From the NCBI RefSeq assembly GCF_008801925.2, contig NZ_CP062803.1, positions 3,658,001 to 3,722,000 on the forward strand: a DNA stretch of 64,000 nucleotides, given 5' to 3'. Below, piece by piece: positions 33,341-42,791 of this stretch. The stretch is from Cupriavidus basilensis (GTDB lineage Bacteria > Pseudomonadota > Gammaproteobacteria > Burkholderiales > Burkholderiaceae). Below the pieces are notes generated by a model. The model saw only the letters and a program-made list of their open reading frames with translations. It was not told the origin of the DNA and did not search any database. The position numbers and the translations under genes are program-made. Numbering within the stretch: the first letter of the stretch is position 1; each line of letters begins with the position of its first letter.

Positions 33341-34531
33341 TCAGGCATAACGGCGCAGGCGCAGCGAGAAATCGTGCAGTGCCTGGATGCCACTGGCCTC
33401 GGCGCGGTGGCACCAGGCCTGCAGCTGCGCCAGCAGCTGTTCGCGCGTCAGGTTGGAGCGGCCCCAGATCGCAGCCAGCTCGCGGCGCATTTCCACGAAG
33501 GTATGCAGCGACTTGTTCTGCTCCACGATGCTGGCCAGTTGCTGGCGCTGCGGGTCGGCCAGCTTGGCTTCTTCGCGGTGGAACCACTTGCGAGCCGGCT
33601 TGAAGCTGCTGTACTCGGCCACGCGGGCTTCCTTCAGCTTTTCCAGTTCCTGCTTGTAGGCGCTCTTGACCGCCTTGGCATAGCGCGCCATCACGTCATA
33701 GCGATTGGCAATGATGGCTTCCAGCGTGTTGTGGTCAACCGGGCGGGCATCCACCAGGCGCGCCTTCGGCGGGGTCTTCTTGACCTTGGCCAGGCCAACA
33801 GCCTGCATGGCGCGGATATAGCCCCAGCCGATATCGAACTCGTACCACTTGATCGAGAACTTGGCCGACGTCGGGTAGGTGTGGTGGTTGTTGTGCAGTT
33901 CTTCACCGCCGATGATGATGCCCCACGGCGAGACATTGGTCGAAGCGTCCTCGCAATCGTAATTGCGATAGCCCCACCAGTGGCCCAGGCCATTGATGAT
34001 GCCGGCGGCGTGGATCGGGATCCACAGCATCTGCACGGCCCACACGGTCAGGCCGATCACGCCGAACAGGGCGACATCGATGATCAGCATCAGGCCAACG
34101 CCTTGCCAGCCAAAACGCGAGTAGACATTGCGCTCGACCCAGTCGTCAGGCGTGCCATGACCAAACTTGGTGATGGTTTCCTTGTTCTTGGACTCGGCGC
34201 GATACAGCTCCGCGCCTTCCAGCAGCACCTTGCGGATGCCGCGGGTCTGCGGGCTGTGGGGATCGTCTTCGGTCTCGCACTTGGCGTGGTGCTTGCGGTG
34301 AATGGCGGTCCACTCTTTGGTGACCATGCCCGTGGTCAGCCACAGCCAGCCACGGAAAAAATGCGAAACGATAGGGTGCAGGTCCAGCGACCGGTGCGCC
34401 ATGCAGCGGTGCAGGTAGATGGTTACGCCCGCGATGGTGATATGCGTCACCACGAGGGTGTAGATCACAATCTCCCACCAGGACCAGTTGGCGAGGCCAT
34501 TAGCGGCCCAGTCAAGAATAGTGTCGAACAA
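33341..34531 (-). CDS. Membrane fatty-acid desaturase (acyl-CoA desaturase type)
   Basis: Di-iron membrane desaturase of 396 aa. The three histidine boxes are HRCMAH (41-46), HRKHH (78-82) and HNNHH (213-217), the pattern of delta-9 acyl desaturases, with four membrane helices around them. About 160 residues after the last box form a Lys/Glu-rich helical extension not needed for catalysis. The start is TTG 34531, with GGAGA six bases upstream; the next ATG is past the first histidine box, so TTG must be used. It likely introduces double bonds into membrane acyl chains, for example in the cold. Transcribed alone and ending at an intrinsic terminator. Confidence 0.92.
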   Translation of the reverse strand: MFDTILDWAANGLANWSWWEIVIYTLVVTHITIAGVTIYLHRCMAHRSLDLHPIVSHFFRGWLWLTTGMVTKEWTAIHRKHHAKCETEDDPHSPQTRGIRKVLLEGAELYRAESKNKETITKFGHGTPDDWVERNVYSRFGWQGVGLMLIIDVALFGVIGLTVWAVQMLWIPIHAAGIINGLGHWWGYRNYDCEDASTNVSPWGIIIGGEELHNNHHTYPTSAKFSIKWYEFDIGWGYIRAMQAVGLAKVKKTPPKARLVDARPVDHNTLEAIIANRYDVMARYAKAVKSAYKQELEKLKEARVAEYSSFKPARKWFHREEAKLADPQRQQLASIVEQNKSLHTFVEMRRELAAIWGRSNLTREQLLAQLQAWCHRAEASGIQALHDFSLRLRRYA

Positions 34532-34928
34532 ACTGTTCTCCGTCGATTAAACAGGGGCATTCAGTGCGGCGCGACAGGGCGAGCCGCAAACAAGGTGCAG
34601 AAAAAGGACTGCAAATTCAATGATTGCGTCGTACGGCGCCTGCCTGAACCCCGGCATTCGCCGGAGCCCCAAGGCACGCGCGCCTGGCGCCATGGGCAAA
34701 ACCGCTGCCTGCCGGCGAACTGGACACGAGCCGCTGCAATCTGGCGGCTGTCTGGTGTGGGGCGGGAGGTCGAACAAACTCACCCGAACGAAACGTGCCT
34801 TTCGAATGAACCCGCAACTACCTTGGATTCTACCGGAACCGCATCGCACGGACATCCGCTTTTTCCCTCAGTTTGACGCTAAGCAACACGGATTGTTCCA
34901 TAAGGTGCCCTAAACGCCCCGCGAACGC
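34532..34928. other. 397 bp gap between mscS-like gene and desaturase
   Basis: No gene, repeat or strong hairpin recognised. It must contain the desaturase promoter on the minus strand; I could not pick a convincing -35/-10 pair. Confidence 0.6.
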
Positions 34929-36332
34929 TCAGGATGCCGAGCCACCGGGGACGCCCGGCAAATCGATACGCGCCTCTTGCACCTCTTTTACGAGGCCACC
35001 ATGGCCGTCGGATTCCACTTTCCCCAGCACCCGCACCTCTCGCTGCGGATACGGGATCGAGATGCCATGCTCCTTGAACTTCCGCCATATCGCCCGGTTC
35101 ATCGCCGATTGCACGCCCAGCTTACCATTCTGAGGATCGGCGATATAGCCCGCAAGCTCGTATTCGATGCCATTGTCGCCGAACAACACCAGAAATGCCG
35201 ACGGACCCGGCTGCGCCATCAGGCGCGGGATATCTTGGGCGGCCTCTACGAGCAAGGCGAGCACCGTTTCGGGGTCTGCCGCGTAATCGGCCTGTACACG
35301 TGTCGCCACGCGCACATGGGTATTGGAGAACGAATGGTTCTGCACTGCCTGCGCCACCAGTTGCTCATTCGGCACCAGGGTTTCGCCATCGCCATTGCGC
35401 ACCACGGTGTAGCGCGTCCGGATCTGGGAAACGATCCCCGTGTACTTGTCGACGGTGATCTGGTCGCCCAGCTTGACCGAGCGGTCCAGCAAGATGATGA
35501 ATCCGGAGATGTAGTTGCTGGCAATCTTTTGCAAGCCCAGCCCCAGGCCAACGCCCAGCGCGCCACCGAACACGGACAGCACGGTGAGGTCGATGCCGAC
35601 CAGCGACAGGCTCAGCAACAGGGACACGAGCAGCAGCAGCGCCTTGGAAATCCGGCTCAGAACCACCTTCAGGTTGCTGTCCAGACCGGTCGACCGCATC
35701 AGCCGCTCTTCCAGCCATGAGCCGAACCACATCGCCACCAGCACGGTGACCAGGATCCAGACGATGGCCACCAGCGTATCCGCCAGGCTGATCTTCTGCT
35801 TGCCGCCCAGCGAAAAGCGGACGTCGTCCATCCATTGCACCACATCCCACAGCAAACCCAGCACATAAAGCGCCATCGCCGCCCAAACCAGGGTCGTCAG
35901 CACTTTTTCCACCAGTAGCAGCATGCCATGCAACTGACCATTGCCCGACATTACCCGGCGCAGGATATAGAAGGCGAAATACAGGAAAGTAATGCCGGAA
36001 AGGGGCACCAATGCAAGCCGTAGCACGCTGATGGACATCATCGGCTCCAGCCCGAAGCGCGCACCCATCACCAGCAGCCAGCCGAACAACGGGAACATGG
36101 CGCGTTCCAGGCTGGCGGCGGCGAAACGCAGGGAGAAGCTGGATCCGGCGTAGCGGGCTTCGAGGCGCTTGACGATCAATCTAGCCAATGGCCAGGCCAC
36201 CGCCAGGCAAGCGGCGAGGACCACCAACTGCCAGATGAAGCCAGGGCCACCCGCATCGCGGATCAGATCATCGAGCATCTTGCCAAAGGCCGGATGCGCA
36301 ACATGGAGTTCGTTCAGGGAAATGGGATTCAT
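34929..36332 (-). CDS. Mechanosensitive ion channel, MscS family
   Basis: 467 aa inner-membrane channel that opens under membrane tension to release solutes. Several hydrophobic helices precede the family core FGGALGVGLGLGLQKIASNY (about 254-273), the pore-lining Gly/Ala-rich helix. The MscS beta domain follows (SGFIILLDRSVKLGDQITV ... VPNEQL). It is longer than E. coli MscS (286 aa), with three to four additional N-terminal helices, as in YbdG/YnaI-type channels. Stand-alone gene; the divergence from MscS suggests a different gating threshold, which sequence cannot tell. Confidence 0.9.
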   Translation of the reverse strand: MNPISLNELHVAHPAFGKMLDDLIRDAGGPGFIWQLVVLAACLAVAWPLARLIVKRLEARYAGSSFSLRFAAASLERAMFPLFGWLLVMGARFGLEPMMSISVLRLALVPLSGITFLYFAFYILRRVMSGNGQLHGMLLLVEKVLTTLVWAAMALYVLGLLWDVVQWMDDVRFSLGGKQKISLADTLVAIVWILVTVLVAMWFGSWLEERLMRSTGLDSNLKVVLSRISKALLLLVSLLLSLSLVGIDLTVLSVFGGALGVGLGLGLQKIASNYISGFIILLDRSVKLGDQITVDKYTGIVSQIRTRYTVVRNGDGETLVPNEQLVAQAVQNHSFSNTHVRVATRVQADYAADPETVLALLVEAAQDIPRLMAQPGPSAFLVLFGDNGIEYELAGYIADPQNGKLGVQSAMNRAIWRKFKEHGISIPYPQREVRVLGKVESDGHGGLVKEVQEARIDLPGVPGGSAS

Positions 36333-36487
36333 GCTCTGCCGTGGCTGGCAGGGTCCATCCGGTCAGGATCGGCTGTCCCTGCAATGTGAGCGGGACACTG
36401 CATGACGTTACTGCATGCCCCGCGGCCAAAAAGTCAGCCATTCTAGCCGCCCTGCTCCGCGCGGCGCTACGCAGAGGCCGAGCACTG

Positions 36488-38233
36488 TCAGCCGCACCTT
36501 CGCCGGCAATCCGGCGGGCGACGCCACGGCTCGGCAATGCGTTGCAGCCGATCCCGCAGGTCCGCCCCGGGATGCAAGGGGCCACATAGCAGGTCGACGC
36601 AATAGTCGATCACCCGCGCCCGACCGGGTGGGTTCAGCATGCCGTGGTCCAGGCCATCGATGGTCTCGATCTGCAACTGCGAGTAGCCGGCGAGGCCGGC
36701 CAGCGTCGGCCCGAAGAACCGCGCCAGCTCGAAAGGCCCGGGATCGTCCGGGCCGAACAGCAGACGCAGGGTCGTGCCGCGTGCGTCGAGCGACTGGAGC
36801 AAGCCTTCGATCTCCCGCTGCTCGTGCGCGGCAGGCTCGGGCAGGACCGATGCCGCATTGATGCCGGGCGCGCCCTCTTCTGCCGTAGGTGCGCTGCGGC
36901 CATGGATCAGCCACCGGGGCCGGGTGAAGGTCTCCCGGCGCAACAAGCGCTGCAGGTTGACCAGCACGGCGCCCACCAGGCCCGGGTGCGCGCCCGCAGC
37001 GTGCAGACTCACATTGGCACCGTAGCTCACGCCGAAGGCCACCACCTCGCGATGGCCGTGGGCAAGCAGCCAGTCGCAGGCGGTGACAGCATCGCGGTAC
37101 CCTTCCGGATCGGCCGGCACCCCCGCGATGGCCTGCGCGCCGACGCAGGCATCCCCGATGCCCCGCACATCGATACGAAACGAGGCAACACCGCATGCCG
37201 CCAGCCGGCGCGCCAGCATGACCCCGCAACGGCCAGCACCGACGTGATGCGTGCCACCGGAATTGTTGATCAGCACGGCCGGCCGCTCGATGCGCGGCCC
37301 GAGCGGCTCGCACAACATGCCGAACAAGCCCTGGCCAAAGCGGACTGGCGTCTCCACCCAGTCGCCGGCGCGCAGGCACGAAGCCGTCCCTGCCGCCATC
37401 GCGCGGCCACCCGGGGCTGGCTCGCCGACTGGCGCCGCTGGCCCCAGATCGGCAATCCAGCCGGCCACCTGAGCGAAGGTCGCATCGGGCGGCGTGCCAT
37501 GCAACGGGTCCTGCAGCCAGTCGATGAGGTCAGGGAAAGGCACCATCCGCACCTGCGCACCCAGTCTGCCGTAGTGGCGCGCGAGCGGGGCCATCTGAGG
37601 CTCGGCGCCCGCGATCAGGATTTGCGGGGCGGGGGCGCAAGGCGCATTGAGCAGGTCGATGCCACCAAGGGCATCGATCGCGGCGTCGGTGAAATGGATG
37701 CCCAGGATGTCCATGCCAGATTGCCGGCCAGCGCCAGGCGCCGGCACCGGCTCCGCAGCGCGGCAAGCAAGCGAGCGCCAGGTCTGCGCGATCATCTTCA
37801 TCTCTCGCACCAGCATCCTGCCGCTCGCCACGGGCGCAAGCAGCGCCAGCGCGTCGACGCGCCGCCCGGCCACGCCGCGCCCGGCGGCCAGTGCCGCCAG
37901 CGAAGCGCCCCCGCGCGCGCCCAACAGAACGAGTTCCCGGGCACCGGACAAGCGCCTGAGCAACTCGCCGGCGGCATCGATCCCGGCAAGCCAGGCGTCG
38001 ACACAGGACGCGCCTGGTGCGCCGGCATGTTCGAGGTCGGCGGAGTCACCGGTGCCGGGATAGTCGAACCTGAGCACGGGCACGCCCTGGGCTGCGAGCC
38101 GCTCCGCCAGCCGCGCCAGGCCGGCATGCGTCCACAAGGCTTCGTGCCCGATCGCATTGCACAGCAGCACCGCGCGCTGACCCTGGGCCGGGTGGTACCA
38201 GCCAAAACATCCGTCGAAATGCAGCGGCATCAT
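36488..38233 (-). CDS. Tandem alpha/beta hydrolase, one domain with altered nucleophile site
   Basis: 581 aa protein with two alpha/beta-hydrolase-like halves. Half 1 (about 1-265) has the GVPVLRFDYPGTGDS strand typical of the exosortase-associated hydrolases, but its nucleophile elbow reads G105-A-R107-G-G, so Arg stands where Ser or Cys is expected. Half 2 (about 290-560) has a standard elbow G401-V-S403-Y-G, an acid candidate in FGPDDPG (D496/D497) and H530 in GLDHGML, a complete triad. The start at 38233 (MMPLHFDG) overlaps the ligase stop as ATGA, so the two are translated together. It is probably an esterase or thioesterase acting on the product of the ligase; substrate unknown. Confidence 0.8.
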   Translation of the reverse strand: MMPLHFDGCFGWYHPAQGQRAVLLCNAIGHEALWTHAGLARLAERLAAQGVPVLRFDYPGTGDSADLEHAGAPGASCVDAWLAGIDAAGELLRRLSGARELVLLGARGGASLAALAAGRGVAGRRVDALALLAPVASGRMLVREMKMIAQTWRSLACRAAEPVPAPGAGRQSGMDILGIHFTDAAIDALGGIDLLNAPCAPAPQILIAGAEPQMAPLARHYGRLGAQVRMVPFPDLIDWLQDPLHGTPPDATFAQVAGWIADLGPAAPVGEPAPGGRAMAAGTASCLRAGDWVETPVRFGQGLFGMLCEPLGPRIERPAVLINNSGGTHHVGAGRCGVMLARRLAACGVASFRIDVRGIGDACVGAQAIAGVPADPEGYRDAVTACDWLLAHGHREVVAFGVSYGANVSLHAAGAHPGLVGAVLVNLQRLLRRETFTRPRWLIHGRSAPTAEEGAPGINAASVLPEPAAHEQREIEGLLQSLDARGTTLRLLFGPDDPGPFELARFFGPTLAGLAGYSQLQIETIDGLDHGMLNPPGRARVIDYCVDLLCGPLHPGADLRDRLQRIAEPWRRPPDCRRRCG

Positions 38234-39885
38234 GGCGCAAACGCCTTGCGGCTCGCCTGCCGTGCGTCCCCCGCACCAATGGCCAGGCGCTCGCAGCGCG
38301 CCAGCAACTGGCCGCGATCGATCTTGCCGTTCACGTTCATGGGAAGGCCGTCGAGGCAGACGATGCGATCCGGCTGCGCGTAGACCGGCAGGCTCTGCCT
38401 GCACGCTTGCCGGATCTGCGCCATGCGCGCACCGAGCTCGCCCGACGATGCCTCGCCCGACGCCTGCACAAAGGCAACCAGCCCCGTCGGCTTGCCGGCG
38501 TTATCCAGTGGCCACGCCAGCACGGCGCACTGCGCGCCGCCGCTGGCAGCCTGCACCACCTGCTCGATCTCCTGCAGTTCCACACGGTTGCCGCGAATCT
38601 TCACCTGCATGTCGATGCGGCCGTGATACAGCAAGCCGTCGGGGGATTCGGCCACGGCATCGCCGGTGCGGTACCAACGGCTGCATGCCCGCTCTGGATA
38701 GGCGCGGGTAAAGAAGCGCTGCGCGTCGAGCGGGTTGGCACCGAGATAGCCCTTGGCAAGCTGCGCGCCGCCGATCAGCAGCTCACCCCGCGCGCCGGGC
38801 GGCACCGGCGCAAGCGCATCATCGACGACCATCAGCTCGACGCCGGGATATGGCTTGCCGAGCGGCACCGCAGGGCGCGACGCATCGGCAAGAAACGCCT
38901 CGGTCAGCTCGAAGGTGAGCATGATCACCGTCGCTTCGGTGGGTCCGTAGCCATTGACGATGCGCGTGTTCGGCGCCGCCCGCGACCACGCCCGCGCCAG
39001 CGTCTTGGGCAAGGCCTCGCCCCCCATCAAGGTCATCCGCACGCTGGGAAACGCGCAGGGCGTGAGCTTGCGAAACTGCTGCATCAGCGCCAGCACGGAG
39101 GGGACGCTGGCCCAATGGGTAATGCTGTGCTCCTGGATAAAACCGGCCAGGTAAAGCGGGTCTTGGAGCGCGGGCACATAAAGGCAGCCCCCGCTCGCCC
39201 AGCAGACGTGCATGTCATGCACCGAGAAATCGAAGGTGAGATCGGCGAACTGGCTGAAGCGGGCGCCAGGCTCGCTTGGAAAGCGCTGCATCTGCGCGCT
39301 GACATAAGCCACGGCACTGGTATGCGGGATCATCACACCCTTGGGTGGCCCGCTGGTGCCGGAGGTAAAGATCAGGTAGGCAAGGTCGTCTCCCGAGACG
39401 GCGGCAAGCTGGCCAGGCGGGTCATGCACGAAAGGCGCGGGCGGCAGCGGGGCGAAGCGCGCGCTGCCGCCCGGACATCCGGTTGCCGGCAGCGACTCCG
39501 GATCCAGCAGGACGACATGCAAATCCGGGGGCAGCAACGGCATCAACGCCTCAAGCTGCGGTGCGCATGCACGATCGACCAGCATCACCCGCGCGCCCGA
39601 GCGCTCGACGATGGCGGCGTTGCGTGCCGAGGGGAATCTGGGGTGCAACGGCACATAGGCCATGCCCGCCGCGAGCACGCCAAGCAGGCCGGCGTACGCT
39701 GAGACGCTGCGGTGCGCGAACAGGACGCAGTTGCGGCTCCCGCCCCCTGCATGCGCCGCCAGCGCGGCACGCACGCGGCCCGCGCGAGCGCGCAGTTCCT
39801 CGTAAGTGTAAAAGCGTCCGTCGACCCACAAGGCGTGGTCGCCAGGCTGCCGTGCAGCCGTGTCGAAGAAGAATGAATGCAACAT
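38230..39885 (-). CDS. Stand-alone amino-acid-type adenylating enzyme (AMP-dependent ligase)
   Basis: 551 aa ANL-superfamily enzyme that activates a carboxylic acid as acyl-adenylate. Core motifs: A3 LIFTSGTSGPPKG (171-183), A5 NGYGPTEATV (311-320), A7 YRTGD (405-409), A8 GRIDMQVKIRGNRVELQEIE and the A10 lysine K521 in NGKIDR. The FDFSVHD stretch keeps the Asp (D219) that contacts the alpha-amino group in amino-acid-activating domains, so an amino acid is a more likely substrate than a fatty acid. No carrier or condensation domain is fused or adjacent. ATG 39885 follows GGGAGG. Relatives include DltA, and ligases linked to exosortase systems, but no exosortase gene is in the window. Confidence 0.8.
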   Translation of the reverse strand: MLHSFFFDTAARQPGDHALWVDGRFYTYEELRARAGRVRAALAAHAGGGSRNCVLFAHRSVSAYAGLLGVLAAGMAYVPLHPRFPSARNAAIVERSGARVMLVDRACAPQLEALMPLLPPDLHVVLLDPESLPATGCPGGSARFAPLPPAPFVHDPPGQLAAVSGDDLAYLIFTSGTSGPPKGVMIPHTSAVAYVSAQMQRFPSEPGARFSQFADLTFDFSVHDMHVCWASGGCLYVPALQDPLYLAGFIQEHSITHWASVPSVLALMQQFRKLTPCAFPSVRMTLMGGEALPKTLARAWSRAAPNTRIVNGYGPTEATVIMLTFELTEAFLADASRPAVPLGKPYPGVELMVVDDALAPVPPGARGELLIGGAQLAKGYLGANPLDAQRFFTRAYPERACSRWYRTGDAVAESPDGLLYHGRIDMQVKIRGNRVELQEIEQVVQAASGGAQCAVLAWPLDNAGKPTGLVAFVQASGEASSGELGARMAQIRQACRQSLPVYAQPDRIVCLDGLPMNVNGKIDRGQLLARCERLAIGAGDARQASRKAFAP

Positions 39886-40490
39886 CCCGCCTCCCAACCG
39901 AGCGCGCCGCCCCCGTTGCGGGACCGGCGCGGCCTGAAACTCCGTCCGAAAGTTGTGCCGGCGCCGATCCACCCTGCACGTTCGCGTGCCGTTGTACTTG
40001 CCTGGCGCGCGTTGTCTTGCCAACTTAGGCTGCATTGCCCAACAAGACAAGTTGCACCGCCTTAAATGTATTGAACTTAAGATCTTTTCCATTCGTGCGA
40101 ATGGGGGATGCGAAGGGTGGTGCACTGCGCTCTACGATGGCGGCCTTCACGCAGCCGGGAGCGGGTATGCGCCGGCCAGCCTCGCGCTGGCAGCATGCAT
40201 GGCCGGTTTCCCCGCAGCGACGCGCACCACAAAGGATGAGGAGCCGCCCAGAAGGCTTAGTCCATCAAGACCTTCGTATCGACACACACCGGACACACTT
40301 GCAGCGTGCGCGCAGGCAGAGCGGCGCCGGCGCATTGCGTGACGGCAGGGGATCGTGGATGGAAAAAGACAGGAAGAAAGAGAGAACGGGACAGGCGGCT
40401 GGGGCCGAACGGCCCCGGCGCGAAAAAGCCACCAGTCGGCCAGCACCGCGGGGATGCTTCCCCCGGCGCGGCCGCCTGGCGGATCCGGCT
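39886..40490. other. 605 bp gap upstream of the ligase operon
   Basis: No gene recognised. It contains a dyad TTGTCTTG (40012-40019) / CAAGACAA (40043-40050), an AT-richer patch around 40060-40100 that is a plausible promoter area for the leftward ligase operon, and a small GC hairpin (GGGGCC, 40401-40406, with 40411-40416) downstream of the methyltransferase gene without a T-tract. Confidence 0.55.
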
Positions 40491-41897
40491 TTAGCTGACA
40501 CGCTCCAGCACGGCGGCGAAGAAGCCGTCGGTCTGGTGCAGGTGCGGGTAAAGCGCCAGCATCTCGGCATCTTCCGGCAAGCCGGGCACCGTGATCTTTT
40601 GCTCGGCCAACACCTGTGCGGCGGGCACCAGGCGGAAAGCCGGGTGCGAGGCCAGGAAACCGCGCACGATGCCTTCGTTCTCGGCCTCGAGCACGCTGCA
40701 TGTCGCGTAGACCACGCGGCCGCCCACCTTCACCAGGCGCGCGGCGGATTCGAGAATGGCCGCCTGCTTGACGGTCAGCTCCAGCACCGATTGCGGCGAC
40801 TGGCGCCACTTCAGGTCCGGATTGCGCCGCAGCGTGCCCAGGCCGCTGCAAGGCGCATCCACCAGCACGCGGTCGATCTTGCCGGCCAGGCGCTTGATCT
40901 TGGCGTCGTGCTCGGAGTCGATCAGCACGGGGTGCACGTTGGACAACCCGCTGCGCGCCAGGCGCGGCTTGAGGTTGGACAGGCGCTTCTCGGACACGTC
41001 GAATGCATAGAGGCGGCCGGTGGAGCGCATCAGTGCGCCCAGGGCGAGCGTCTTGCCGCCCGCGCCCGCGCAGAAATCGACCACCATCTCGCCGCGCTTG
41101 GGCGCGACCAGGTTGCACAACAGCTGGCTGCCTTCATCCTGCACTTCGACCAGGCCGTTGACGAACAGCGGCAGCTGGTTAAGCGCCGGCTTGCCGGCCA
41201 GGCGGATGCCGGACGGCGCCATCGGCGTCAACTCGGCCTTCAGCCCCGCAGCGGTCAGTTCGGCCAGCGCGGCCTCCTGCGTGGTCTTGATCAGGTTGGC
41301 GCGCAGGTCCAGCGGCGCCGGGCGCAGCCAGGCATCGCCCAGCGCTTCGACAAAGGCTTCGTCGTGGCGCGCGGCCAGTTGGTCGAACAGCCATTCGGGC
41401 AGGTTGGCGCGCACGCGCGGCGCCAGGCTGGAACGCTCGATCGTGGTCAGGCGATCGAGCCATTCGCCCTCTTCCGGCAGCAGGAACGGCGTCAGTACGT
41501 CGCGGCCCAGCGTGGCGGCCAGGCCCAGCAGGGCCAGGCGGCGCTGCGAAGCCCCCGTGCCGCTGGCGGCGAACTGCGCAAACTCCACGCGCCGGCGCAG
41601 CACGGCAAACACGGCTTCGGCGATGATGCCGCGCTCGCGATGGCCCAGCTTGGGGTTTTCGCGGAAGTAGTAGCTCACCACCACGTCGGACGGACGCGTG
41701 AACATCAGCACCTTGCCCAGCAGGCGGTCGATATGCTGGATATGGACGGCATGCAGCCCGCCATGCGGCCCGCGGCCTTGCTGCGGGGCCTGGCCGTCGT
41801 TCGCATCGCGCGAGCGCGACATGCGGATGGGCGTGCCCTTGTGGTCTTTGTTCTTGTTGCGGACGGGCTGGCGGGCCCCTGCGGTATTGCGGCTCAT
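40491..41897 (-). CDS. RsmB/NOP2-family RNA (cytosine-5) methyltransferase
   Basis: 468 aa SAM-dependent methyltransferase. The SAM motif is VVDFCAGAGGKTLALGA, the catalytic cysteine motif VDAPCSGLGTLRRNPD, and the second cysteine YATCSVLEAENE. The N-terminus (about 1-60) is a basic low-complexity extension. The start at 41897 overlaps the purN stop (ATGA). It is RsmB-like in the catalytic half, but the N-terminal NusB-like domain is poorly matched, so the target (16S rRNA or other) is not certain. Confidence 0.85.
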   Translation of the reverse strand: MSRNTAGARQPVRNKNKDHKGTPIRMSRSRDANDGQAPQQGRGPHGGLHAVHIQHIDRLLGKVLMFTRPSDVVVSYYFRENPKLGHRERGIIAEAVFAVLRRRVEFAQFAASGTGASQRRLALLGLAATLGRDVLTPFLLPEEGEWLDRLTTIERSSLAPRVRANLPEWLFDQLAARHDEAFVEALGDAWLRPAPLDLRANLIKTTQEAALAELTAAGLKAELTPMAPSGIRLAGKPALNQLPLFVNGLVEVQDEGSQLLCNLVAPKRGEMVVDFCAGAGGKTLALGALMRSTGRLYAFDVSEKRLSNLKPRLARSGLSNVHPVLIDSEHDAKIKRLAGKIDRVLVDAPCSGLGTLRRNPDLKWRQSPQSVLELTVKQAAILESAARLVKVGGRVVYATCSVLEAENEGIVRGFLASHPAFRLVPAAQVLAEQKITVPGLPEDAEMLALYPHLHQTDGFFAAVLERVS

Positions 41898-42550
41898 GAC
41901 TGCACCTCCGTAGCGGCAGCAAAGGCCGTAAACAGCTGGGATTCGGGTGGTTCGACCCGGACTACGCCGGCATGCACTTGCAGCCGGTCTTCGACAAACC
42001 AGCGCACAGCGCGCGGGTAGATAACGTGTTCGCACGGCAACAGGCGCGTGGCCAGGCTCTCCGGCGTGTCGTCCGGGAGCACGTCAAGCGCGGCCTGGAC
42101 GATAACGGGGCCGTGATCGAGCTCGGGCGTGACGAAATGCACGCTGGCGCCGTGGACCTTGACGCCCGCCTCAATGGCTTGCCGGTGCGTATGCAGCCCC
42201 GGAAAGCACGGCAGCAGCGACGGATGGATATTCAGCATGCGCCCGGCGTACTTGTCGACAAAGCCCGGCGTCAGGATGCGCATGAAACCGGCCAGGACCA
42301 CCAGGTCCGGCGCGAAAGCGTCGATGGCAGCGGCGAGCGCAGCATCAAAAGTGGCGCGATCATCATATAACTTGTGGTCCACCACGCCGGTAACCACGCC
42401 GTGGTCGGCGGCATATTTCAGACCTTCGGCGTCTGGCCGGTTGGACAAGACCGCCGCTACGCGCGCCGGCCAGCCCTCGGCGGCGCAGGCGCTGACGATG
42501 GCTTCCATATTGGTGCCTCGCCCGGAAATCAGGATAACGATATTTTTCAT
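41894..42550 (-). CDS. purN: Phosphoribosylglycinamide formyltransferase (GART, folate-dependent)
   Basis: Transfers a formyl group from 10-formyl-tetrahydrofolate to GAR in purine synthesis. 218 aa with NIVILISGRGTNMEAIV at the N-terminus, catalytic Asn-His in MLNIHPSLLPCFPG and the Asp of LDHGPVIVQ. The C-terminus is slightly longer than in E. coli PurN. First gene of a two-gene unit with the methyltransferase. Confidence 0.96.
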   Translation of the reverse strand: MKNIVILISGRGTNMEAIVSACAAEGWPARVAAVLSNRPDAEGLKYAADHGVVTGVVDHKLYDDRATFDAALAAAIDAFAPDLVVLAGFMRILTPGFVDKYAGRMLNIHPSLLPCFPGLHTHRQAIEAGVKVHGASVHFVTPELDHGPVIVQAALDVLPDDTPESLATRLLPCEHVIYPRAVRWFVEDRLQVHAGVVRVEPPESQLFTAFAAATEVQS

Positions 42551-42791
42551 CGCGCAATTCTACCAAGTCGGGGCCAGTACACGACCAAAGCGAGCGCATT
42601 AGGCACTTAAAACACGCGAAACCCTCGCCGCAGCGCCATTTCGCATGGCCTATACGCAACGTGAACCCGCGCCCGGTGGATTGTGACGCCTCGCCCGCTC
42701 TGCTAGAGTGGCTGCTATCGTCCACGCGCAGTCCGTTTACACGGCTTCAAGTGACAACAAGGACGAACTGGGAAATTAGACGGGAAATCGC

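Noticed and set aside
36488..39885. Calling this a PEP-CTERM/exosortase locus
   Set aside because: No exosortase, PEP-CTERM substrate or polysaccharide genes are present in the window; only family resemblance of the two genes exists.
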